Shown here one piece after another: positions 1 through 7,603 of a stretch of DNA of 64,000 nucleotides. The notes under the pieces are model-generated. The model saw nothing but the letters and a program-made list of their open reading frames with translations, did no database searches and was not told where the DNA came from. The stretch comes from DAOMNN01 sp050486545 (GTDB lineage Bacteria > Pseudomonadota > Gammaproteobacteria > Burkholderiales > Rhodocyclaceae). The stretch spans positions 1 to 64,000 of the forward strand of contig JBJHDM010000010.1 in NCBI GenBank assembly GCA_050486545.1, read 5' to 3'. A program made the translations under genes and the position numbers. Position 1 is the stretch's first letter, and every line of letters starts with the position of its first letter.

Positions 1-71
1 CGGTCGGGCTGGCCCGCGATGTGGGTCAGGATCAGGGTGCCGTAGTCGGTGAGTTTGCTGATGCGCAGCAT
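1..71 (-). CDS. Rrf2-family SUF Fe-S assembly regulator (N-terminus only)
   Basis: Only the first 23 codons lie in the window. The N-terminus MLRISKLTDYGTLIL is the characteristic opening of the Rrf2-family SUF-system regulators, which bind an Fe-S cluster and repress the suf operon when clusters are sufficient. The DNA-binding winged helix begins here and the rest, including the cysteine ligands, is off the left edge. A 15-bp palindrome of IscR type sits 37 bp upstream of the start and is probably its own operator. Family assignment rests on a short but distinctive segment; the suf genes expected downstream are not visible. Confidence 0.75.
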   Translation of the reverse strand, partial: MLRISKLTDYGTLILTHIAGQPD

Positions 72-107
72 GGCGATTCACCTTCGTATGCAGGATTTGC
101 TTAAATC

Positions 108-122
108 GTACTAAAATAGTAC
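108..122. promoter_or_regulatory. IscR-like palindrome upstream of the Rrf2 gene
   Basis: GTACTA-AAA-TAGTAC is a perfect 6-3-6 inverted repeat in the gap between the leftward Rrf2 gene and rightward msrA. Its core resembles the IscR type-1 site, GACTAAAATAGTC. Autoregulation by the adjacent Rrf2 regulator is inferred from similarity and position. Confidence 0.5.
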
Positions 123-228
123 TAGTTAAGTCAAGGCCTGGATGCCGTGCGGAATACGTGCTTGGATGACGCTGCGAACTTCCCGCGCGCGGGCGGTTCA
201 AACAGCACTCGTTCCTGGAATCACGACA

Positions 229-870
229 ATGACTGGACTGTTACGAACTTGCCGGCTCGGGATCCCCGGGGCGCTGCTGATCGTTGCGGCGGCGCTGCTG
301 TTGCCGTTCGGCTCCGCGGTCAAGGCGGAAGAGGTGGATGGGGGGCGACTGGCAACGGCGACCTTTGCCGGGGGCTGTTTCTGGTGCATGGAGCCGCCGT
401 TCGATGCGCTCGAAGGCGTGGTCTCGACCACGTCCGGGTACACGGACGGGCATACCGAAAATCCCACCTACAAGGAAGTCACGACCGGAAAGACCGGCCA
501 TACGGAGGCGGTGCAGGTAGTCTATGACCCGGAAAAGGTCAGCTTCGAGACCCTCGTCGACGTCTTCTGGCGAAACATCGATCCGACCGATGCGGGCGGG
601 CAGTTCTGCGACCGTGGCAGCCCGTATCGCGCCACGCTGTTCTATCACGATGAGGCGCAACGCGAGATCGCCGAGCGTTCGAAGGCGGCGCTCGAAGCCG
701 ATCGTCCGTTCAAGGACCCGATCGTCACGCCGGTCGTGGCAGCCAGCACCTTCTATCCCGCCGAGGAATACCACCAGGACTATTATCTCAAGAACCCGAT
801 TCGTTACCGGTACTACCGCAATGGCTGCGGTCGCGACCGGCGCTTGAACGAGTTGTGGAATCCTTCCTGA
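229..870 (+). CDS. msrA: Peptide-methionine (S)-S-oxide reductase MsrA, exported
   Basis: Reduces methionine-S-sulfoxide in proteins. The catalytic motif GCFWC is at residues 49-53 (nucleophile Cys50), followed by the family core through the EYHQDYYLKNP region near the C-terminus. The chosen ATG gives an N-terminus with an arginine-containing n-region, a hydrophobic stretch (about residues 10-28) and a plausible cleavage site after SAVKA, so the enzyme is probably periplasmic. In-frame ATGs at 142 and 166 would add 29 or 21 residues that make a poorer signal peptide. msrB follows 21 bp later, so the two stereospecific reductases probably form one operon for envelope protein repair. Confidence 0.9.
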   Translation: MTGLLRTCRLGIPGALLIVAAALLLPFGSAVKAEEVDGGRLATATFAGGCFWCMEPPFDALEGVVSTTSGYTDGHTENPTYKEVTTGKTGHTEAVQVVYDPEKVSFETLVDVFWRNIDPTDAGGQFCDRGSPYRATLFYHDEAQREIAERSKAALEADRPFKDPIVTPVVAASTFYPAEEYHQDYYLKNPIRYRYYRNGCGRDRRLNELWNPS

Positions 871-891
871 CCCGGACCTGAGGAGAGCCCG

Positions 892-1389
892 ATGAAACGG
901 CGAATTTTCCTGGCAGGCCTGGTCGGCGCAACGGCCTTTACCACCTTTCGCGTGCTCGCATCGATGCAGGATGCGCGAGGAGTCCCGATGATCGAAAAAA
1001 TCGAACGCAGTGAAGACGAATGGAAGCAGTTGCTCACGCCGGAGCAATATCGGGTGCTGCGTCGAGAGGGGACCGAGCCGGCCTGGAGCAGTCCGTTGAA
1101 TGCGGAGAAGCGTGAAGGCCTCTACGTGTGCGCCGGCTGCGACCTGGAGTTGTTTACGTCGGAAATGAAGTATGACAGCGGCACCGGCTGGCCGAGCTTT
1201 TTCACGACGCTGCCGGGCGTGTTCGGCCTCAAGCGCGATTTCAAGCTGATCCTCCCGCGCATGGAATACCACTGCATCCGCTGCGGCGGGCATCACGGCC
1301 ACGTCTTCGACGACGGGCCCCCGCCCACGGGCAAGCGCTGGTGCAACAACGGCCTTGCGCTGCGTTTCGTTCCCGCCGGACACGGCTAA
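892..1389 (+). CDS. msrB: Peptide-methionine (R)-S-oxide reductase MsrB, exported
   Basis: Reduces methionine-R-sulfoxide. Two CxxC zinc motifs are present (Cys80/83 and Cys128/131), and the catalytic cysteine is Cys151 in the RWCNN motif. The first 25 residues (MKRRIFLAGLVGATAF...) look like a signal peptide with a basic n-region, so like its neighbour MsrA it is probably periplasmic. RBS GAGGAGAG precedes the ATG. Length (165 aa) is normal for a secreted MsrB. The stop overlaps the stop of the convergent DUF6498 gene by four bases. Confidence 0.9.
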   Translation: MKRRIFLAGLVGATAFTTFRVLASMQDARGVPMIEKIERSEDEWKQLLTPEQYRVLRREGTEPAWSSPLNAEKREGLYVCAGCDLELFTSEMKYDSGTGWPSFFTTLPGVFGLKRDFKLILPRMEYHCIRCGGHHGHVFDDGPPPTGKRWCNNGLALRFVPAGHG

Positions 1390-2915
1390 GGTTCGATCGG
1401 CGGCTCGGGTGAGTCCTCGTGCCGCGCGTTGCGTTGCGCGCGCCGCTTGCGGTGGGCGCTGCGGTGCTGATGCAGGTCGATCACGATCTTGAATGCGATC
1501 AGGATCATCAGTGCTGGTGCGGCCGAGCCGCCGCCCGATCCGATCACCGCGAAGCTTCCCGCCAGGATCGCGATGTGCAGGGCGGCGATACGCTTGTAGG
1601 GGTCGAACATAATGTCGTCGGCGTCCCGCCCGGCGTCTTCCTTGCCGATGAAGTGGTGGACCACGGTGGAAATTCCGTGGCTGACGACGAAGGCCGCGAG
1701 CGGGAAGAGCAGCAGCCCGGGTGCGTGCAGGGCGATCCAGTCGAACAGGTTCCACAGCACGCCGAACGGGAACATCCCCTCGTCAATGGAACCGAACGCG
1801 TCCGGCTCCTCGCTGCCGAGCGAGGAGATCATGAGGATGAAGATCCCATGGCCGGCGCAGAAGAACGAATAGTGGAAGGTGAAGAACGCGCTCGGGAACA
1901 GGGCCTTGAACCCCCCGGCGTGCAGCATGCGCAGCAGCGTGAAAGCGCCGACGACCAGGTTCTCCATCCAGTACAGGAGCAACAGGTTGCGGGCATCCCA
2001 GCCGAAAAAGAGCACCCCGAAGAGCGGGATCAGGTTGGCGACGACCAGGGCCTGGACCGGCAGCCGGTCACGTGTCGAAAGGCTGCCTTGGGCGTCGAAT
2101 GCGGCCGGGTCGGCGATCTCCAGGGCGGCCTCGTCGGTTTCGATCTCGGGTGAAGGAATCTCCTCGATGGTGGGATCGGGTTCGATGGTGACATGAGCGA
2201 TGCTGCGCAGGGCCGTTCCGATCGTGTGCAGCAGCTCGGTTTCGGCTGGCGTGACCCGCCCGTCGTGCCGCGCGACCACGGCCAGTGCGCGCAGGAGGGC
2301 GTCGCGGAAGGGCTGGGCCGTGGCGGCGAGGGCATCCAGGGCCTGGTCGATCGCACGTGCCCGGATCGCGGAAATCGGGACCAGGGTTCCCAGGCCGTCG
2401 AGGGGTGCGGCCGCCACGCCGCGTGCGAAGGCTTCCGCGACCACCGGCTCGCTGTGATGTCCGGCGTTCGCGACTACGCTCAGGAGCAGGGTGCAGTGGC
2501 GGCGCAAGGGGCCGACTTCGGTTCTTGTCGGACGGGCCGAACGCGGGGCCTGGAGCGTATCGCCGAGCAATCTGGCGAACAGGTATTCGGTCAGCGACAC
2601 GCCCCCGTTGGCATGGATCAGCGCGTCGACCGTCGCAAGTAGGCGTCCGGCGTCGGCGGCCTGCAGCCCGGCCAGGCGGGGCAGCGTCGATTCGAGCAGG
2701 GGCAGGCGTTGCCCGCGGCCGAGACGGTCGACGCGTGCGGCCTCGCGCTCGACCTGCCGTGCCACGGCTTCGCCGAGGTCGGAGCGGATCCGCTGCACCT
2801 GGCGCTCCCGGGCATCCGGGTTGCGGAGCAGGAACAGCGCGAGCGCGCGCGCCTGTGCATCGATGTCGTCGCAGTGGAGATCCTCGATCGAGAGGGAAAG
2901 CGTTCCGTCGCTCAT
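1386..2915 (-). CDS. TerB-like / DUF6498 membrane protein
   Basis: A 509-residue protein in two parts. The N-terminal half (about 1-260) is soluble and alpha-helical. It resembles the region that follows the protease domain in some M48 peptidases, including a TerB-like stretch (ALAVVARHDGRVTPAETELL), but no HExxH is present. The C-terminal half (about 285-480) has several hydrophobic segments and matches the DUF6498 pattern (LIPLFGVLFFGWDA, then LLLLYWMEN). The C-terminus is charged and Arg/His-rich. The start ATG overlaps the stop of the upstream PRPP synthase-like gene by four bases (ATGA), so it is the last gene of a coupled three-gene unit. Function unknown; a membrane-located regulator or chaperone of the unit is only a guess. 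Confidence 0.7.
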   Translation of the reverse strand: MSDGTLSLSIEDLHCDDIDAQARALALFLLRNPDARERQVQRIRSDLGEAVARQVEREAARVDRLGRGQRLPLLESTLPRLAGLQAADAGRLLATVDALIHANGGVSLTEYLFARLLGDTLQAPRSARPTRTEVGPLRRHCTLLLSVVANAGHHSEPVVAEAFARGVAAAPLDGLGTLVPISAIRARAIDQALDALAATAQPFRDALLRALAVVARHDGRVTPAETELLHTIGTALRSIAHVTIEPDPTIEEIPSPEIETDEAALEIADPAAFDAQGSLSTRDRLPVQALVVANLIPLFGVLFFGWDARNLLLLYWMENLVVGAFTLLRMLHAGGFKALFPSAFFTFHYSFFCAGHGIFILMISSLGSEEPDAFGSIDEGMFPFGVLWNLFDWIALHAPGLLLFPLAAFVVSHGISTVVHHFIGKEDAGRDADDIMFDPYKRIAALHIAILAGSFAVIGSGGGSAAPALMILIAFKIVIDLHQHRSAHRKRRAQRNARHEDSPEPPIEP

Positions 2916-3829
2916 CGCGCCGAGCCGCTGACCGGGTCGGGATCCGCAAGCGCGCACAGTGCGTTGGCGATCGATGGCCCCATGGTGATGGCATTGGTCG
3001 GATGCGCGATGCAGTCGGTGCTCCAGACCTGCGCGACGCCGGCATCGCGAACGAGTTCGAGTGCCCCGTCGGCGAACAGCGCGTGCGTCACCGCGAGATC
3101 CACCGAGGCGGCGCCACGGTCGAGCATCAGGCGGGCGGCGGTCGCGACGGTATGGCCGGTGCTCGCTACATCGTCGAGCAGGACGACGTGGCGTCCCGCG
3201 AACGGAACGTCCGGGAGTGCGATGTCCACGCTGCGATCGCCGAGCCGGACCTTGCGACACACGGCGTGGTCGAGACCGTGCCGTCGGGCCGCAGTGGCGA
3301 CCCACTGGGCGGACTCCGCGTCGGGTCCCACGAGCAGCGGCCGCTCGCGCCGGGTCACGACCAGGTCTGCCAGTACCGGAGCGCCGGACAGGACGGTGGC
3401 CTGCCCGACCGGTACCGCCTCCTCCAGTCGTGCAATTCGATGCAGATGCGGGTCGACCGTGACCAGCGCATCGAACAGTCCGGCGAGAAACCTACCGACG
3501 ATGCGCTGACTCACCGCCTCTCCGGGCGCAAACGCGACGTCCTGGCGCATGTAGGCGAGATAGGGTGCGACGAGGGTGAGGTGGCGTGCGCCGAGTTCGC
3601 GTGCACTGCCGGCGGCGAGCAACAGTTCGACGAGCTTCTGGTTCGGATGGTCCAGCGTGCGAAGCACCACGACCCGCTCGGGCAGGGTGGCCGGAAGGCG
3701 CAGCCGGATCTCACCGTCGGGAAATCGATGCCGCGCGATCGTCCGCAACTCGAGGCCGGCGGCGTCCGCGATCGCGGCGGCGCGGTCGGACGCGTCCTCG
3801 AAGCACAGCAGGACCCCGGTCGTCGCCAT
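2912..3829 (-). CDS. prs: Ribose-phosphate pyrophosphokinase-like (PRPP synthase) protein
   Basis: Makes PRPP from ribose 5-phosphate and ATP in characterised relatives. Visible motifs are FPDGE (36-40), the ATP/flexible-loop region APYLAYMRQD (88-97), DPHLH (126-130) and the PRPP-binding loop VVLLDDVASTGHT (215-227). At 305 aa it is close to normal length, but it is divergent from the housekeeping enzyme, which is usually encoded near ispE/pth, so it is likely a second, specialised copy. Its start overlaps the stop of the phosphorylase gene (TGATG), and its stop overlaps the start of the DUF6498 gene (ATGA). The context suggests a role in phosphoribosyl/ribose-bisphosphate turnover together with the phosphorylase. 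Confidence 0.85.
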   Translation of the reverse strand: MATTGVLLCFEDASDRAAAIADAAGLELRTIARHRFPDGEIRLRLPATLPERVVVLRTLDHPNQKLVELLLAAGSARELGARHLTLVAPYLAYMRQDVAFAPGEAVSQRIVGRFLAGLFDALVTVDPHLHRIARLEEAVPVGQATVLSGAPVLADLVVTRRERPLLVGPDAESAQWVATAARRHGLDHAVCRKVRLGDRSVDIALPDVPFAGRHVVLLDDVASTGHTVATAARLMLDRGAASVDLAVTHALFADGALELVRDAGVAQVWSTDCIAHPTNAITMGPSIANALCALADPDPVSGSAR

Positions 3830-5451
3830 CAGAACTCCACGAAGACGTGCGGCACCTCGTCCGCCGCCCCGGTCTGGAAGCCCGAAGCCTTCTCGCAGGC
3901 CTGGCGGGCGAACTCCAGATCCGCTGCATACGCGGCATGGACCCGATACAGCGGTTCGCCCGCCACGACCGCTTCGCCGAGCTTTCGAAACAGGTCGACC
4001 CCCGCCCCCTTGACCTTGGGCGCTCCGGCAAAGCGTGCGATGCGCGCGATCTGCAAGTTGTCGATGCCGGTCACGACGCCGTCGCGGGGTGCGGGCACCG
4101 TGAAGCTGAGGCTGCCCAGGTCGGGGTTGTGATGGTCGAAGCCACGGCCGCCCTGCGCGCGGATGATCGCGTCCATCTTCGCCAGTGCGCGGCCCGAGTC
4201 GAGGATGTCGCGGGCGATTGCGAAGCCATCTCCGCCGCGCACGTCCGGGTCGAACTCGAGCATGCGCCCGGCCAGACGCAATGCTTTCTGCCGCAGGTCG
4301 TTGGGTGCGCGTGGATCGTTCTCGAGCACGCGCATCGCGTCGCGCGCTTCGAGGATCGGTCCGACGCCGTTGCCGATCGGCTGGCGTCCATCCGTGATGA
4401 CCACGTCGAGGACCAGTCCGATACGGCCGGCCACGTACTCGAACAGCTTTCGCAGGCGCTGCGCTTCGGGCATCGAGCGCACCTTGGCACTCGGACCCAC
4501 CGGAATGTCCAGGACCAGATGGGTCGAGCCGGCGGCGATCTTCTTCGACAGGATCGAGGCGACCATCTGGCCGGGCGAGTCGATCGAAAGTGGCCGTTCG
4601 ACCGAGATCAGCACATCGTCGGCGGGGGACAACTGCGCGGTCCCGCCCCAGGCGAGACAGCCGCGCAGCGCACGCACGATGTTCGCCATCTGTTCGAACG
4701 TGAGTTCGACGTTGGCGAGTACTTCCATGGTGTCGGCGGTGCCCGCCGGGGAGGTGATCGCGCGCGACGAGGTCTTGGGGCACAGCATGCCGTGCGCGGC
4801 GACGATGGGCACGACCAGCATCGAGGTGCGATTGCCCGGGATGCCGCCGATGCAGTGCTTGTCGACGACCAGACGTTCCTGCCAGTCGAGATGGCGTCCC
4901 GATGCGGCCATCGCATCGGTCAGGAAATACACCTCTTCGCGGTCCAGTTCGCCCTGGTTGGAGGCGACGACAAAGGCGGTCAGTTCGATCTTCGAATAGC
5001 GGTGCTCGGCGATGTCTCGCACGATCGCGCGAAAATCCTCGGCGCCGAGCCGTTCACCGGCGATCTTGCGGTGCAGGGCGGGCATCGATCCGGGTTGTTC
5101 GGCCTGGGAGACGCTCGCGGGATGTCCATCGGAGACGTCGAGCTGGGCAAACGCGTCTTCCGACAGGCCCAGCTCCCGGCATCCGACGATGTTCTCGTCG
5201 TCCACGACGTTCAGCGTGGCGAGGATCCGGCGCCCGTTGGCGCGGATCTCGACCTTCGACAGGGCCTGGAACCCCTCGGCTCGATAGACGGGGCACTCCC
5301 GGTGCAGGTAGGCCACGTTCTCGCGGTAGGTGTCGATCGCCACCCGGCGAAGCGCCAGTTCGGAGGGCTCGGTGTCGGGCCTCGCTGCGGCCGTATCGGC
5401 AGCCGGGTCGGGGCAGGGGTCGGGGCAGGGATCGGGGCGGGGCTCGCTCAT
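3829..5451 (-). CDS. AMP phosphorylase / thymidine phosphorylase family protein (long form)
   Basis: A 540-residue nucleoside/nucleotide phosphorylase of the archaeal-type long form. It has an extra N-terminal domain (about 32-120) before the classical phosphorylase core. Core motifs are DKHCIGG (197-203) and SSRAITSPAGTADTME (228-243, phosphate/base-binding segment). In archaea this long form is AMP phosphorylase, which releases ribose 1,5-bisphosphate; in bacteria it is often labelled putative thymidine phosphorylase. The start at 5451 is chosen because an upstream in-frame ATG would add residues unlike the family. Residues 6-17 are a low-complexity DPCPDPCPDP run from a tandem DNA repeat. 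Substrate cannot be decided from sequence, but the PRPP synthase partner favours a nucleotide/ribose-phosphate role. Confidence 0.8.
   Translation of the reverse strand: MSEPRPDPCPDPCPDPAADTAAARPDTEPSELALRRVAIDTYRENVAYLHRECPVYRAEGFQALSKVEIRANGRRILATLNVVDDENIVGCRELGLSEDAFAQLDVSDGHPASVSQAEQPGSMPALHRKIAGERLGAEDFRAIVRDIAEHRYSKIELTAFVVASNQGELDREEVYFLTDAMAASGRHLDWQERLVVDKHCIGGIPGNRTSMLVVPIVAAHGMLCPKTSSRAITSPAGTADTMEVLANVELTFEQMANIVRALRGCLAWGGTAQLSPADDVLISVERPLSIDSPGQMVASILSKKIAAGSTHLVLDIPVGPSAKVRSMPEAQRLRKLFEYVAGRIGLVLDVVITDGRQPIGNGVGPILEARDAMRVLENDPRAPNDLRQKALRLAGRMLEFDPDVRGGDGFAIARDILDSGRALAKMDAIIRAQGGRGFDHHNPDLGSLSFTVPAPRDGVVTGIDNLQIARIARFAGAPKVKGAGVDLFRKLGEAVVAGEPLYRVHAAYAADLEFARQACEKASGFQTGAADEVPHVFVEF
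5405..5444. repeat. Short tandem repeat (GGTCGGGGCA unit) in the phosphorylase gene
   Basis: About three copies of a 12-base unit (consensus GGTCGGGGCAGG, the last copy diverged) lie at the 5' end of the phosphorylase gene and encode the DPCPDPCPDP residues. Copy-number change in 12-base steps would keep the frame. Confidence 0.6.
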
Positions 5452-5585
5452 GTCCGGAAGAGTACACGCTGGGCCCTCGTCCGGTATACGCAGGGGCGAC
5501 GATCGGCCGTAAACCCCGACTCGCCGGCTTGCCACTTCAAGCAGCGTAAGGCATCGCGGACAGTGAAATCACCAATAGACGCAGC

Positions 5586-5632
5586 CGGGCATGGATGCTT
5601 CCATGCCCGTTGTACGGTTCCGGCAATGCCGG
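5586..5632 (+). promoter_or_regulatory. Two hairpins in the leader of the chemoreceptor gene
   Basis: A perfect 10-bp stem (CGGGCATGGA, 5586-5595, pairing with 5600-5609) has a TGCT loop. It is followed by a 5-bp stem CCGGC/GCCGG (5620-5632) with an AAT loop. The ribosome-binding site GGGAGGG begins a few bases later. There is no U-tract, so a simple terminator is unlikely; mRNA structure affecting translation or stability is possible. Confidence 0.45.
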
Positions 5633-5645
5633 CTCGGGAGGGATC

Positions 5646-7529
5646 ATGAAGAATCTGAGCTTTCGACTGAAACTTCTCGTCGTGCTGGTCTCTGCCGTGG
5701 CCGGCCTGGCCGTGCTCCTTGCAGTCGCCTTCAACGGCTTGCGCCTCCAGGGGTTGACCAATGAAGAGGCCCAGCGGCTGGCGCGGCTCAGCGGGCAGCT
5801 CAACGGTCTGGCGATCGATGCCTTGCGGCTTCGCCAGGCCATCCACGATCTCGACGATGCGACGCTTCCCGCATACCTGAATGCGCTGGCCACGCAGCAG
5901 GCGGAGCTGCCGAGAATGCGCGATCGCGACCTCGCCACGCTCGAGGGCTCGCGCATTGCCGACCAGGTGGGCGCCTACTATGCCCAGTACGATCGCTTCC
6001 TGAGTTTGTCGCGGGAGGTCGCGGGCCTGAACCAGCAGGTCGGCTTCACGCGCACCACCGGCGTTCGCGGCCAGGTCGGCCAGATCGGTGATCGGTTCAA
6101 TACGCCGGTGATCGCATTCAGCGCGGCGCGCGACAACCTGGCCGCCTTGCGCGAGGCCGAATTCGATGTCGTACAGAACGCCTCCGACGAGAACCAGCAG
6201 CGTTTCCGGGAGCGCTACGATGCCTTCGTCGCCGATCTGCACGCGATCGGTCAGTTCAACCGCTTCGGTGAGGTCGTGACCGAATACCTCTCGAACGTGG
6301 AACAGGCGATTTCGCTCAACGCCGCCAGGAATTCGAGTCGGGAGGCGCTTGCGGGCCAACTGGTGCAGCTCGATGAAATGCAGAACCGGTTGATCCAGGA
6401 AATGAGCCACCTCACGGACGAGGCCCGTGCCGATGCCGAACGCAGTTCGAACCAGGCCATGGCGACCCTGTTCGGTGTCGGCGTCTCGATGGTGATCGCG
6501 GTCGTCCTCGTGATTCTCTGGATCACGGTCAGCGTGCGCGGCACCTTGCGGAGCATCACCGAGGACCTGAGCCGGATCCGTGCGGGGGACCTGACGGCGA
6601 GGCTGCCGGTGAATCGCCGGCGCAACGACGAATTCGATGCACTCAGCGAGGCGGTCAATGGAATGGCCGAAGGCCTCGTCGCCCTGGTTGGCGACGTCGT
6701 GCGCTCGGCGGACAACACGGGCCGGATGATTCACGAACTCAATCGCGAGATCGGCAGCCTCAACCAGAGCAACCGGCTGGTCAACGAGCAGGTCGGTTCG
6801 GCCGCGAAGCGAACCGAGGAGATCTCCGAGGTCATCGGCCATGTGGCGCACACCACCGACGATCTCAACGAGAAGGCCGATCAGACCTACCGCGCCGCCG
6901 CCGACGGATCCGAAACCCTGGGCCAGGCACTGTCCAGCCTGAAGGATACCGGGCGGGTCGTGCGCGACACCCATGACAAGCTGAAACAGCTCGGGACCTT
7001 GTCTACCGATATCGACAGCGTGATCGGGATGATCAACGAACTGGCGAGCCAAACCAATTTGCTGGCGCTCAATGCGGCCATCGAGGCGGCACGGGCCGGC
7101 GATGCCGGGCGGGGATTTGCGGTGGTGGCCGACGAGGTGCGGACGCTGGCCGAGCGCACGGTGCTCGCGACGGGACGGATCACCGAGATCGTCGATTCGA
7201 TCAAGGGGTCGATCGGCGGGGCACTCCATACCATGGTCGAAGCGCAGACCCATCTGGACGGCGTGGAAGCGCACAGCGGGCAGGCCGGTGAAGCGATGCT
7301 CGGGATCGAGAGCCGTGCGCAGGACAGCGCCGGTTTCGCAGAGCAGATGGCCCGGATGATCGGCGAGGCGTCGGCCTCCGCCCGTCAGATCAGCGAGGAC
7401 ATGGATCGGGTGGCCCAGCGCGTGCGCTCCGATTCGGCGTCGATCGGCTCGATTACGAGCAGCGCCGATCGCGCGGCGGCGCTGCTCGCCGACTTGAACC
7501 GCAAGGCGGGGACCTTCGTGGTGCAGTGA
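5646..7529 (+). CDS. Methyl-accepting chemotaxis protein
   Basis: A 627-residue chemoreceptor. The first membrane helix is at about 8-28, followed by a periplasmic ligand-binding region of about 245 residues. The second helix is at about 273-296, then a HAMP linker (about 297-350). The cytoplasmic coiled coil has the conserved hairpin tip at about 461-505 (ELASQTNLLALNAAIEAARAG). The ATG at 5646 is preceded by GGGAGGG; an upstream in-frame ATG at 5595 lies inside the hairpin leader and would spoil the first helix. No pentapeptide CheR-binding tail is seen. Ligand unknown. No che genes are nearby, so it is a stand-alone receptor feeding a distant chemotaxis array. Confidence 0.92.
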   Translation: MKNLSFRLKLLVVLVSAVAGLAVLLAVAFNGLRLQGLTNEEAQRLARLSGQLNGLAIDALRLRQAIHDLDDATLPAYLNALATQQAELPRMRDRDLATLEGSRIADQVGAYYAQYDRFLSLSREVAGLNQQVGFTRTTGVRGQVGQIGDRFNTPVIAFSAARDNLAALREAEFDVVQNASDENQQRFRERYDAFVADLHAIGQFNRFGEVVTEYLSNVEQAISLNAARNSSREALAGQLVQLDEMQNRLIQEMSHLTDEARADAERSSNQAMATLFGVGVSMVIAVVLVILWITVSVRGTLRSITEDLSRIRAGDLTARLPVNRRRNDEFDALSEAVNGMAEGLVALVGDVVRSADNTGRMIHELNREIGSLNQSNRLVNEQVGSAAKRTEEISEVIGHVAHTTDDLNEKADQTYRAAADGSETLGQALSSLKDTGRVVRDTHDKLKQLGTLSTDIDSVIGMINELASQTNLLALNAAIEAARAGDAGRGFAVVADEVRTLAERTVLATGRITEIVDSIKGSIGGALHTMVEAQTHLDGVEAHSGQAGEAMLGIESRAQDSAGFAEQMARMIGEASASARQISEDMDRVAQRVRSDSASIGSITSSADRAAALLADLNRKAGTFVVQ

Positions 7530-7603
7530 GGCGGCTGCGGGCCGCAACGCACGTGACATCCCGGGGGGCGGCGTCTCCGGTTGGGCGATGCCGGTCGGAC
7601 GCT

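Noticed and set aside
2285..4132. 615-codon plus-strand open frame
   Set aside because: Antisense to the PRPP synthase-like and DUF6498 genes; Arg/Gly-rich shadow without motifs.
5512..5545. Possible flagellar sigma-28 promoter for the chemoreceptor
   Set aside because: TAAA is present but no GCCGATAA-like -10 element at proper spacing.
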